From an uncultured Lachnospiraceae bacterium (GTDB taxonomy: Bacteria; Bacillota; Clostridia; Lachnospirales; Lachnospiraceae), in NCBI GenBank assembly GCA_947173495.1, contig CAMWFQ010000018.1:1-64000 (forward strand): a DNA stretch of 64,000 bases, in the 5' to 3' direction. Shown here piece by piece: positions 43,167-50,129 of this stretch. Position 1 is the first letter of the stretch, and each line of letters begins with the position of its first letter. Below the pieces are notes generated by a model. That model did no database searches and had not been told where the DNA came from. It worked only from the letters and a program-made list of their open reading frames with translations. Position numbers and translations under genes: made by a program.

Positions 43167-43529
43167 TCATCTGTTTCCTGTTTCCAGAGGAACGACTGCC
43201 AGTGTCTTTCCTAAAGGAGCCAAAACTTTCAAAATTGTATCCAGTTGTGGGCTTGTGCTGCCTTTTTCCATTCTTGCAATAACAGGCTGTTTTACACCGC
43301 TTAATTCTTCCAGCTTTTTCTGACTTATACCCTTTTCCTGCCTTGCCTTTATCAGTTCCCCGATAATGGATACCCGTAGCTCGCTCTCCGCTATTTCATC
43401 CGTTGTAAGAATGCTTTCCATAAATTCCAGAACATTCTCGCCAACAGCTTCTTCTCCCCGCTTGCTCAAATCAGCCAGATTCTCTTTCGCCTGTGCTACA
43501 GCTCGTGAATATTCTCTATTTGTCCTCAT
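43167..43529 (-). CDS. HTH antitoxin of a HigBA/RelBE-type pair
   Basis: 120 residues. A helical N-terminal half ([20 protein letters not shown]) is followed by an HTH_3: [20 protein letters not shown] then [20 protein letters not shown]. Its start overlaps the end of the toxin gene by 14 nt, the toxin-first order of HigBA. It would neutralise the toxin and repress the operon at the palindrome near 43935. Confidence 0.87.
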   Translation of the reverse strand: MRTNREYSRAVAQAKENLADLSKRGEEAVGENVLEFMESILTTDEIAESELRVSIIGELIKARQEKGISQKKLEELSGVKQPVIARMEKGSTSPQLDTILKVLAPLGKTLAVVPLETGNR

Positions 43530-43881
43530 GATGTTTCCTCCCTTGATAATCCATCAAATTTCGTTTTGCCCGCTCAATTTCCTTCCGTGGAGTTTTTTGT
43601 GTTCGCTTCATAAAAACATGTAAAAGAACAAAACCGCTGCCATCCCATGCTGCAAATAAGATTCTGTCTCTCAATGGCCGTAATTCCCATATATTTCCAT
43701 CAATATGTTTTATATACGGCTCTCCTGCTCTCGTTCCATATACACTAAGTGTTTTTACGTAATCCATGATTTTATTCAACTTGACCCGACTGTCCTTATC
43801 TTTCTTTGCAGCCAGTCCTGCAATATATTCCTTTACCGGCTCTTTGCCGTTCTTATCCCTATAAAAATAGATTTCGTACAA
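43516..43881 (-). CDS. RelE/HigB-superfamily toxin
   Basis: 121 residues. [22 protein letters not shown] and [45 protein letters not shown] are the hallmark of the phage-derived Gp49/HigB group: the E-L-R-P-x-x-x-R-I-L-F strand and the K-x-T-x-K-T-P tail with basic catalytic residues that cut mRNA on the ribosome. The last gene before attR. GGAGGAAAATAAATTTG precedes the ATG. Confidence 0.9.
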   Translation of the reverse strand: MYEIYFYRDKNGKEPVKEYIAGLAAKKDKDSRVKLNKIMDYVKTLSVYGTRAGEPYIKHIDGNIWELRPLRDRILFAAWDGSGFVLLHVFMKRTQKTPRKEIERAKRNLMDYQGRKHHEDK

Positions 43882-43934
43882 ATTTATTTTCCTCCTGCTA
43901 TAAATAAACTATACCTTAAAGTTATCAAAAAGTC

Positions 43935-43952
43935 AATAACTTTTAAGTTATT
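43935..43952 (-). promoter_or_regulatory. Operator-like palindrome upstream of the HigBA-type pair
   Basis: AATAACTT TT AAGTTATT, a perfect 18-bp inverted repeat; a partial second copy (TTAAAGTTAT) lies nearer the gene at 43915-43925. Expected binding site of the antitoxin. 43965-44085 contains nothing further. Confidence 0.6.
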
Positions 43953-44085
43953 GGCTTCTCTGTGAAAAATACTATCCAGATGAAGTTGCAAGGCAAATTG
44001 AGTCCCTTGTGAATATGGCAAAACAGCTTATGCAGGAAATCTCCGTATTATTTATTCCAAAGATACATAAGCCATACTTGCGAGT

Positions 44086-44105
44086 TTTGAATCAAAGTTG
44101 AATCA
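44086..44105 (+). repeat. Arm-type integrase site repeats next to attR
   Basis: TTTGAATCA (44086-44094) and GTTGAATCA (44097-44105), 11 bp apart, matching the three copies beside attL. Confidence 0.55.
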
Positions 44106-44163
44106 CAGCGTGCAACGTGCCTCTCCTTTCCTTGATTTTAGCGGGTTTCAGAACAGCGATATA

Positions 44164-44233
44164 GTTCGAGTCCCGTCTCGCGCTCTGGTTAAAGTCGCGG
44201 AAATGCTGATAAATACAGCGTTTCCGCTATTTT
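44164..44233 (+). repeat. attR
   Basis: Copy of tRNA-Gly(GCC) 3' end and terminator, 69 of 70 bases identical to 19281-19350. Its last two bases coincide with the stop codon of the chromosomal NimA-like gene. Confidence 0.93.
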
Positions 44234-44696
44234 ATTTCCTTACTTTACCTGTCACTTTCTCTACTACCAGCTTGAAAACCGTTGTATGAGGCATTACCGA
44301 CTTATTGAACGGAAAGTTTTCCTGATGATAATGTTTCATCAGGATACATAAAGCATTGTACTTTTCATCATCAGAAAGTATTTCAATATATCCTTGCCCG
44401 ATAACGCTTTTGTACGCCATTGTACAATTCCCGCTTTCCATTTCCGTTACTAATTTATGCCCACAGTCCATTTCAAAGCTGGCTCTGTTATCCTTTTTGA
44501 TTAAATCATACTTTGTACCCTCCAGGGCTCCATGAAAATACAGTTCAATCTTGTCTTCTTTTACAGACATTCCAAAATTAAGCGGTATTATATACGGATA
44601 TCCATTATTATTTAAAGCGACCCTGCACACATCACACTTCTCCATAATGGCTGCAATATCTCTAAATTCTTTCACTTCTCTATCTGAACGGCGCAT
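44232..44696 (-). CDS. Pyridoxamine 5'-phosphate oxidase-family (NimA-like) flavoprotein
   Basis: 154 residues, split-barrel FMN-binding fold. DIAAIMEKCDVCRVALNNNGYPYIIPLNFG is the canonical start, IELYFHGALEGTKYDLIKKDNRASFEMD the second block, and YKSVIGQGYIEILSDDEKYNAL the third. NimA-like members reduce nitroimidazoles or have other flavin roles. GTAAGGGAGGCAGTC precedes the ATG. Native chromosome gene, convergent with tRNA-Gly; its stop codon touches attR, so integration leaves it intact. Confidence 0.92.
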   Translation of the reverse strand: MRRSDREVKEFRDIAAIMEKCDVCRVALNNNGYPYIIPLNFGMSVKEDKIELYFHGALEGTKYDLIKKDNRASFEMDCGHKLVTEMESGNCTMAYKSVIGQGYIEILSDDEKYNALCILMKHYHQENFPFNKSVMPHTTVFKLVVEKVTGKVRK

Positions 44697-44938
44697 TTTG
44701 ACTGCCTCCCTTACAAAGCTTTCGTGTGTTTCCCTGAAGTTGGTATTACCCCACTCCCATCCTGTATCAGTTTCAGAAGAAAATATAAAAATAACATCGG
44801 TATATTTTAATTTTCAGCATACCATATTTCCCCCTGTTTTTCCACTCCATTTTATAGACCTCTCAGTGAATTTCCCGGCAAACGATTTTTGGGAAGATGG
44901 TATCCTCTTCCCAAAAGGTGTGACGCCCCATATATTTT

Positions 44939-45598
44939 TTATTTCCGTTTCAAGTTCCCTATATTCCTTTCCTGCTCCGGCCCGCAAAATAACGCTTTCA
45001 GCTCAGCTGCCGCCTGCCTGATATCCGGCTGCGCCATCACTGCGGAAACAACGGCCAGACCGTCAATTCCCACAGAGCCAAAAAAGGCTGCGTTTTCTTT
45101 GCAGATACCGCCTATCACCACAATGGGCAATCTGATGGCCTGCCGGATTCTTTTCAACTCCTCCACAGACACAAATTCAGCATCCGGCTTCGTCTTTGTG
45201 GAAAACATAGCGCCAACCCCCAGGTAGTCGGCTCCGGCTTCCCCGGCTTCTTTTGCTTCACTTACGGAATGAACGGACACTCCCAGGAGCATGTCTTTCC
45301 CGATCATCCTTCGGACAGCTTCCGCCGGAATGTCGCCCTGCCCCATATGCACACCGGCTGCCCCTGCCGCTATGGCAATATCGGCACGGTCATTTATAAT
45401 AAGGGGCGTGCGGTATCTGTCTGTAATTTTCCTGATCTCCAATGCCAACTTATAAAATTCCAAAGAGGAGATCTCCTTTTCACGGAGCTGGACCATCGTG
45501 CAGCCTCCTGCCAATGCCTGTTCTACTGCCTCTGCCAGCGTTTTTGTGCTCATACATGATCTGTCTGTCACAAGATACAGCGAATAATCAGTTTTCAT
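44939..45598 (-). CDS. thiE: Thiamine-phosphate synthase
   Basis: 220 residues from MKTDYSLYLVTDRSCM. Joins HMP-PP and thiazole phosphate to give thiamine phosphate. TIM-barrel signatures: GGCTMVQLREKEISS, TPLIINDRADIAIAAGAAGVHMGQGD (diphosphate-binding), GADYLGVGAMFSTKTKPDA and IVVIGGICKENAAFFGSVGIDGLAVVSAVM. Starts at 45598 after GGGGGGCAGTACAGG, overlapping the thiD 3' end by 11 nt; the longer frame from 45694 would overlap thiD further. The 44697-44938 gap holds no gene. Confidence 0.96.
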   Translation of the reverse strand: MKTDYSLYLVTDRSCMSTKTLAEAVEQALAGGCTMVQLREKEISSLEFYKLALEIRKITDRYRTPLIINDRADIAIAAGAAGVHMGQGDIPAEAVRRMIGKDMLLGVSVHSVSEAKEAGEAGADYLGVGAMFSTKTKPDAEFVSVEELKRIRQAIRLPIVVIGGICKENAAFFGSVGIDGLAVVSAVMAQPDIRQAAAELKALFCGPEQERNIGNLKRK

Positions 45599-46412
45599 CC
45601 TGTACTGCCCCCCTTTCCGCGGCTCTGCATTGATAAAGCTGATAAAAATGGTGGGTCGGGCCGCAGCCCTTCCCGATAGCAAGAGAATGCTCAATAGCCA
45701 TTGTCACATAGTCCTTTGCACCCTGAACCGCCGTCTGCAGATCATTTCCCCTGGCAAGCAGGGCGGCGATGGCGGAGGAAAAGGTACAGCCTGTTCCATG
45801 GGTATTCTTCGTGTTGATCCGTTTTTTTTCATAGGAACGTATCTTCCTTCCGTCGAACAGAACATCCAGCGCGTTTCCGGCTGCATGGCCTCCCTTGATG
45901 ATAACCGCCCTGCAGCCCATTGCATGGATTTTTTCTGCAGCATCTTTCATATCCGCGGCTGAATTGATCCGGATACCGGCAATTCTTTCAGCCTCCGGAA
46001 TATTCGGTGTCAGAACATCTGCAAGGGGAAGGATCGTCCCGATCAGGGTTTCAACTGCTGAAGGCTCCATAAGCGGGCATCCGTTCTTGGCATACATAAC
46101 CGGATCAATCACAATGTTTGAGGGGTGATACTGCGCCAGTTTTTCAGCCGCTTTCCTCATACACTCAGGAGTGGAAAGCATTCCTACCTTGACGGCATCC
46201 ACTTCTATATCCTCAAAAACCGCATCCATCTGTTTTCCGATCATATCCGGACTGATATTCTGAAGATCAATCACCCTGCTTGTATTCTCCGCCACCACTG
46301 AAGTAATGACGCTCATTCCGAAGACCCCCAGCGCGGAAAAGGTCTTAAGATCCGCCTGTATACCCGCTCCGCCGCTGCAGTCAGATCCTGCAATACTCAA
46401 TACTTTTTTCAT
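45588..46412 (-). CDS. thiD: Hydroxymethylpyrimidine/phosphomethylpyrimidine kinase
   Basis: 274 residues from MKKVLSIAGSDCSGGAGIQA. Phosphorylates HMP and HMP-P. Ribokinase-fold motifs: GSDCSGGAGIQADLKTF, VIDPVMYAKNGCPL, LTPNIPEAERIAG, and the anion hole NTKNTHGTGCTFSSAIAALLARG. C-terminal Cys/His-rich end (GCGPTHHFYQLYQC). AGGAGGATATG precedes the ATG at 46412. It forms an overlapping operon with thiE and stands behind the TPP riboswitch and terminator. Other thi genes are not in this window. Confidence 0.97.
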   Translation of the reverse strand: MKKVLSIAGSDCSGGAGIQADLKTFSALGVFGMSVITSVVAENTSRVIDLQNISPDMIGKQMDAVFEDIEVDAVKVGMLSTPECMRKAAEKLAQYHPSNIVIDPVMYAKNGCPLMEPSAVETLIGTILPLADVLTPNIPEAERIAGIRINSAADMKDAAEKIHAMGCRAVIIKGGHAAGNALDVLFDGRKIRSYEKKRINTKNTHGTGCTFSSAIAALLARGNDLQTAVQGAKDYVTMAIEHSLAIGKGCGPTHHFYQLYQCRAAERGAVQDEN

Positions 46413-46446
46413 GAAATCATATCCTCCTGTATATTTACTCAATTGG

Positions 46447-46618
46447 GCCCGCGCAATCGAGCAGGGAAGGCTTTCCACTACTCGCGCGCGGCCCGCATGC
46501 TGCGTTAGCAATAACTTCATCTGTGCGCCCCTGCGCAATCGAGTAGGGAAGACTTTCCACTACTCGCGCGCGGCCCGCATGCTGCGTTAGCAGCAAATTT
46601 CCTTATGCGGGCCTGCGC
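46447..46618 (+). repeat. Two bipartite palindromic repeats, one a mosaic
   Basis: H1 begins at 46457 and 46539. The second unit has a complete H2 (GGCCCGCAT with ATGCGGGCC). The first has the same left arm and GCTGC GTTAGC but a right side ending GTGCGCCCC, which belongs to the other subtype seen at 8822, so its H2 arms no longer match. They lie between the thiD leader terminator and thiD and would be transcribed when the riboswitch allows. Confidence 0.8.
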
Positions 46619-46620
46619 AT

Positions 46621-46654
46621 AAAAAAAAGAGCCTCTCATGATCAGAAGCTCTTT
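46621..46654 (-). terminator. Terminator of the thiDE leader
   Basis: AAAGAGC and GCTCTTT with a pairing inner region (TCT/AGA) followed on the minus strand by eight T. Placed about 25 nt after the TPP aptamer, as expected for a transcription attenuator. Confidence 0.75.
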
Positions 46655-46680
46655 CAAAACGCAAAACGGCGTAAGAAATT

Positions 46681-46757
46681 GCTTCCCTACGCCGGTATTA
46701 GCCGACAGGTCCAGAGGTCAGGTCTTAACCTTTTTCAACTTGTTCAGTTCCCTCGCA
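46681..46757 (-). promoter_or_regulatory. TPP riboswitch of the thiDE operon
   Basis: The minus strand ends with GGACCTGTCGGCTAATACC then GGCGTAGGGAAG, matching the thiamine-pyrophosphate aptamer 3' half (A-C-C-U-G, P5 loop TAATAC, G-C-G-x-AGGGAA). The 5' half has GAGG pairing with CCTC (P2), a P3 hairpin AACT/AGTT, then TTGAAA where CUGAGA is expected, and a small extra hairpin (AGGT/ACCT). Pyrophosphate side is intact; the pyrimidine pocket is altered. Overlaps the last codons of the upstream gene. Confidence 0.75.
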
Positions 46758-47163
46758 AACACAGATTGTTTTTATTCAGTTTAAGCTGCTCTTCCAGCAG
46801 TTTTTGCTTTTCATCTTCCGTCCCGTCAAACGCCTCCAGGAACTTTTTCCACTCCTTCTGGGTATAGGCCCGGGCGCCGGTCTGAATCTTCGGTTCCGTT
46901 TCTCCCGTCCGAACCTTTTTCAGCAGCTCCTGTTTCCTGTCCCGGAGAATCCCCACCAGTTCTTCTGTATCCGGGCGTCCGGATGCCGCCAGAAGTGCGC
47001 TGAAGGAATCAGACTTTGATGTCTGCTCCGCCTTTTTTGTTTTCTGCCATGCCGGAATCTGACCGGCACAGCCTGACTTAGAACCTGTAATAATCATATC
47101 TTTCCCTGTTCCTTTTATTCCTTTTCCCGGATATCCTTCCGGCCCTCTGATGAAGATTACCAT
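46744..47163 (-). CDS. Unknown protein coupled to the DUF6033-like gene
   Basis: 139 residues. Its ATG overlaps the stop of the upstream gene (ATGGTAA). A Gly/Lys-rich start (GYPGKGIKGTGKDMIITGSK), a middle with SDSFSALLAASGRPDTEEL, and KKFLEAFDGTEDEKQKLLEE with a Lys/Asn-rich end. Typical of small companions of DUF6033 proteins but I can give no function. The TPP aptamer starts within its last codons. Confidence 0.7.
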   Translation of the reverse strand: MVIFIRGPEGYPGKGIKGTGKDMIITGSKSGCAGQIPAWQKTKKAEQTSKSDSFSALLAASGRPDTEELVGILRDRKQELLKKVRTGETEPKIQTGARAYTQKEWKKFLEAFDGTEDEKQKLLEEQLKLNKNNLCLRGN

Positions 47164-47894
47164 TTAAAATCAATGTGCTGTCCGATGCCTCTCTCCGGCT
47201 CGCTCCAGAGCGTGTCGCTCCGTGAGCTGTACACAACGTCGTTTATTTTCTGAATCAATTCTTCTATGGAGGAAGCTGTCACCGTAACCAGATCCTCCCG
47301 GGTCTCAGTCTTTTCAGCGGATTTTTCCGCCCGCTTTTCCTCTGCGGTCTTTTCAGCTTCTTTTTTGGCGTCCGCTTTCTTCTCTTCCGCCTTTCTGGAC
47401 GCGTTTCTTTTGATCCTCTCTCTCTGTGCCGCCAGAGATTTATCCACCACTGCAAAGAAAGATGCATTTCCGCCATCATTTACCTGCATTCCAAAACCCT
47501 TCACCACCGAGGCGTTGCTGCCCAGGCTTGCTTTCATCTGCGGAAGCTTGTGAGTGGCATTGCTGATGATGGCCTCATACTGCTTGCGGAAATTCTCGTC
47601 AGTTGCCATCCGCTCGATCTTTTCCTCGTCAATCAAAACCACCATTTTATTGGGATTTGCATAGCTTGCCGCCTGTGCCCTGGCAGCCTGCTTCCTATCG
47701 CTGCTGACCAGAATAAAGTCCATGTTGGAATACTTTTTCTTTAATTCCTCGTAATACTTCTGCCCCTCTTCACTGAGCTCAGGTTTCCCTATGGTTTTGC
47801 CATAGTTCGCCGGCTTTTTCTTATTTACCGAAGTCTCGTATGCCGCCGCATTTGCCTGGGCTGCATTCTCTGTCTGTGTTATCAGTGCGCTCAT
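47157..47894 (-). CDS. DUF6033-like protein
   Basis: 245 residues from MSALITQTENAAQANAAAYE. YGKTIGKPELSEEGQKYYEE and LKKKYSNMDFILVSSDRKQA form the conserved block I associate with DUF6033. MVVLIDEEKIERMATDENFR, then KGFGMQVNDGGNASFFAVVD follow; a charged low-complexity helix (EKTAEEKRAEKSAEKTETRE) precedes a short C-terminal domain. No signal peptide, so cytoplasmic. GAAATGGGG lies before the ATG at 47894; the longer frame at 47966 would run through the structured leader. Function unknown. Confidence 0.72.
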   Translation of the reverse strand: MSALITQTENAAQANAAAYETSVNKKKPANYGKTIGKPELSEEGQKYYEELKKKYSNMDFILVSSDRKQAARAQAASYANPNKMVVLIDEEKIERMATDENFRKQYEAIISNATHKLPQMKASLGSNASVVKGFGMQVNDGGNASFFAVVDKSLAAQRERIKRNASRKAEEKKADAKKEAEKTAEEKRAEKSAEKTETREDLVTVTASSIEELIQKINDVVYSSRSDTLWSEPERGIGQHIDFKW

Positions 47895-48021
47895 ATTTTC
47901 CCCATTTCTGCGCTGCTTTGTTGCGCAAAGCCATGATATGGCTAAATCCATAAAATGGATTAACAAGTTTGTGGATGCAGCGCAGACACAAACTTGCAGA
48001 GGAAAGATTTGAAAAATCTTT
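47895..48021 (-). promoter_or_regulatory. Structured 5' leader, copy C (DUF6033-like gene)
   Basis: Minus strand. Hairpin 1: AAAGATTT and AAATCTTT (48021-48002). Hairpin 2: CAAGTTTGTG (47996-47987) and CACAAACTTG (47973-47964), ten perfect pairs. Its loop TCTGCGCTGC (47986-47977) is the exact complement of GCAGCGCAGA (47916-47907), which directly precedes AAATGGGG, the ribosome site. TGCGC at about 47926 offers a competing local hairpin with GCGCA. Two more small hairpins (AATCCAT/ATGGATT, AGCCAT/ATGGCT) lie between. Confidence 0.65.
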
Positions 48022-48121
48022 CACTCTTTTCCTCCTTGATTGTTTGCCAGAAATCCATTTCTCCTTTAATATATCGGCAGAAAAGGAGGTTTGTATTATA
48101 CCTCAAAGCACTCTCCGCGCG

Positions 48122-48451
48122 TCAGAAATTCCCGCTGCTCTCCACATTCAATACAAAATAAACGATGCCGCCCTTCAGCATCTGCACCGGAAGAGAAGAC
48201 ATGCCGGCTCCTCCGGACTGGAGAGAGGGTTCCATCCGTCCTCCTGCATGAAGCTTCAAAATCTGCAGCGCTTCCTCAAGCCTTCCCTCCTCCAGGCCGA
48301 TCAGAATGGTCACACTGCGCTTTTTAAGGAATCCGCCCGAGGAATTCAGGAGTGTTACATAAAATCCATGTTCATTCAAATCCATAACCACATCAGGATA
48401 ATCGTCTCCCTGAAGAACTGCCATAACGAGTTTGTCACATTTTACATTCAT
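48122..48451 (-). CDS. Cyclic-di-AMP receptor (DarA/PstA-like, PF06153)
   Basis: 109 residues from MNVKCDKLVMAVLQGDDYPD, the usual length. GFYVTLLNSSGGFLKKRSVTILIGLEE is the family signature (T-x-x-x-S/T-x-G-G-F-L-K-x-x-x-x-T), the loop that holds c-di-AMP in the PII-like trimer. Known members sense this second messenger in Firmicutes; the output partner is not known. ATG at 48451 is chosen because GAGGG lies 7 nt before; the longer frame reads into the MATE gene region. Preceded by a member of the leader family. Confidence 0.9.
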   Translation of the reverse strand: MNVKCDKLVMAVLQGDDYPDVVMDLNEHGFYVTLLNSSGGFLKKRSVTILIGLEEGRLEEALQILKLHAGGRMEPSLQSGGAGMSSLPVQMLKGGIVYFVLNVESSGNF

Positions 48452-48520
48452 CTTTTCCCTCATTTCTGCGCTTTTTTGCGCATGACAAGTTTGTGCGGGC
48501 AGCGCACAGGCACAAATCTT
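48452..48520 (-). promoter_or_regulatory. Structured 5' leader, copy D (c-di-AMP receptor gene)
   Basis: Minus strand. AGATTTGTGC (48519-48510) pairs with GCACAAACTT (48496-48487), seven perfect central pairs. Loop TGCGCT (48506-48501) is complementary to AGCGCA (48472-48467) just before GAAATGAGGG, the ribosome site. TGCGC (about 48482-48478) can compete for GCGCA as a local hairpin. Hairpin 1 is not seen in this copy. Confidence 0.55.
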
Positions 48521-48575
48521 TCCGCCTCCGGCTGTCATTTTCAATATGTTATTATACCTGTCCGCCAAACGAACA

Positions 48576-49991
48576 TCAACTGATTTTGCGGACACCCTGG
48601 TTTTCCGTACCTGAAGGGCACATCCCGCTCCGGGCCGCCTCCTCGTCCGCCAGGCGCCTGATCCTCTTCCACTTTTCAGTAAGGAAGTAAGCCAGCATGC
48701 ATACCATACCAAAGGTGAAGCTGATGGGGAAACAGGCCATAATATATCTCCCATCTATATAGCGTCCGATCAGATAGGCGCTGGGGATCCGTACCACCCA
48801 CAGCATCAGAATATTGATGATGGTAGGATACTTTACCTCCCCCATCCCGTTGATGAAGCTGATAATACCGTTAAACACTGCAAAAGTCCAGGTAAAAGGC
48901 AGTACCACCCGAATATAAATCGCCGCCTGATCCAGCACTGCCTGATCTCTGGTGAAGATTCCCAGAATCGGACGGCACAGCGCAGTCACCAGCAGCCCGG
49001 CTGTCAGTGTGAATAAACCGGAAAATACCGGGATCGTAATACCTCCCTTTTTCAGCCGTATGTAATTTTTACTTCCCAGATTTTGTCCGGAAAAGGTGGT
49101 AGCCGCCGAGGAAAAAGAGTTGATGGCGATGTTGGCGATCCCCGTCACCTTGGTAGCCACCGAGCAGGCCGCCATAAAGGTTGAGCCCTGGGCATTGATC
49201 AGAGACTGCATCAGCACATGGCCTATGGAATAGATGGAGTTATTCAGTCCCAGAGGAAGTCCTACCCGGATAATAGAGCCCAGCATATCCCTGTCCGCTC
49301 TCCCGGGCAGCACCTTATATTCCAGCTCCGGATATTTCTTTTTGATATAAAAGATGCTGAACGCCCAGGAACTGTACATGGCCAGAATGGTTGCCAGCGC
49401 AGCGCCTGCCACATCCATCCCCAGAGCTGCAACAAACAGAATGTCCAGAACAATATTGATCACACAGGATACCAGCAGAAAAAGCAGGGAGGCCCTGCTG
49501 TCACCCACGCCGCGCAGAATTCCGGCATTCATATTATAGCCCATATTCCCCAGGGTACCGAAGAAGATGATCCTCAGATAAGATACCGCCAGGTCCCAGG
49601 CATCTTCCGGGGCCTGCATGAATTTCAGGATCAGGGGTCCCAGAAAAAATCCGGCCAGCGTCAGCGGAATGGCACACATATACAAAAAGGAGGATGAGGT
49701 GGCAACCAGCCGCTTTAAGCTTTCCGAATCCCCGCTTCCTGTATACTGGGATACCAGGATGGACACCCCCATACCGATCCCCAGAAAAATACATAAAAAA
49801 ACCTCTACCGGCTGGGCACTGGTGCCCACCGCCGCCAGAGAAACAGAATTACAGAAATTACCAATGACCAGTGTATCTACCGTACTGTAAAGCTGCTGCA
49901 GAATATTCCCGATACAAATGGGAAGCGCAAACAGCACCACCAGCTTCATGATCGGTCCCCTCGTCATGTCAATTTTCTTTTGAGAATGCAT
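48576..49991 (-). CDS. MATE-family multidrug efflux transporter
   Basis: 471 residues with about 12 hydrophobic segments in two six-helix halves. MTRGPIMKLVVLFALPICIG and LYSTVDTLVIGNFCNSVSLAAVGTS at the start are standard MatE. GDSRASLLFLLVSCVINIVLDILFV ends the first half, and VATKVTGIANIAINSFSSAATTFSGQNLGS opens the second. Exports cationic drugs with Na+ or H+. C-terminal tail is cytoplasmic and Arg-rich. GAAGGGC lies 7 nt before the ATG. Monocistronic-looking. Confidence 0.93.
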   Translation of the reverse strand: MHSQKKIDMTRGPIMKLVVLFALPICIGNILQQLYSTVDTLVIGNFCNSVSLAAVGTSAQPVEVFLCIFLGIGMGVSILVSQYTGSGDSESLKRLVATSSSFLYMCAIPLTLAGFFLGPLILKFMQAPEDAWDLAVSYLRIIFFGTLGNMGYNMNAGILRGVGDSRASLLFLLVSCVINIVLDILFVAALGMDVAGAALATILAMYSSWAFSIFYIKKKYPELEYKVLPGRADRDMLGSIIRVGLPLGLNNSIYSIGHVLMQSLINAQGSTFMAACSVATKVTGIANIAINSFSSAATTFSGQNLGSKNYIRLKKGGITIPVFSGLFTLTAGLLVTALCRPILGIFTRDQAVLDQAAIYIRVVLPFTWTFAVFNGIISFINGMGEVKYPTIINILMLWVVRIPSAYLIGRYIDGRYIMACFPISFTFGMVCMLAYFLTEKWKRIRRLADEEAARSGMCPSGTENQGVRKIS

Positions 49992-50100
49992 GGAACTGCC
50001 CTTCTTTCTATTTACTTACTCCTCAATCCGCTTATTCCTCAATATACTCCCTTTGATCCTGAAAAGCTACCCTTTTTCACTTTACTGAAAGCATTACGTA

Positions 50101-50129
50101 ACTGTGAATCCGAAGGCTGAATCGTCACA
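50101..50129. terminator. Hairpin after the DUF3298-like lipoprotein gene
   Basis: CTGTGA and TCACAG arms with a pairing inner part (ATCCGAAGG region) overlap the lipoprotein stop. Weak T tract. The 49992-50100 gap to the MATE gene has no gene. Confidence 0.45.

Larger units (their letters stand above)
19281..44233. mobile_element. 24.9-kb integrated element at tRNA-Gly(GCC), plasmid-like, non-conjugative by content
   Basis: A 70-bp direct repeat with one mismatch bounds the element: attL 19281-19350 covers the tRNA 3' end and terminator, attR is 44164-44233. The integrase lies just inside attL and reads toward it. Cargo is more AT-rich than the flanks and includes Rep-like, primase-helicase, DUF927-like, Rad52/YqaJ, DUF932, ParM/ParR, ParB, two toxin-antitoxin pairs, NERD and Xre genes. 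I find no relaxase, VirD4/VirB4, capsid, portal or terminase gene. Excision would leave a circle of about 24,883 bp. It is best described as an integrative plasmid or satellite-like element; mobility by a helper is possible. Confidence 0.93.

Noticed and set aside
48122-48754. 210-residue version of the c-di-AMP receptor
   Set aside because: The extra N-terminus overlaps the structured leader and the MATE gene; the 109-residue form has the ribosome site and family length.
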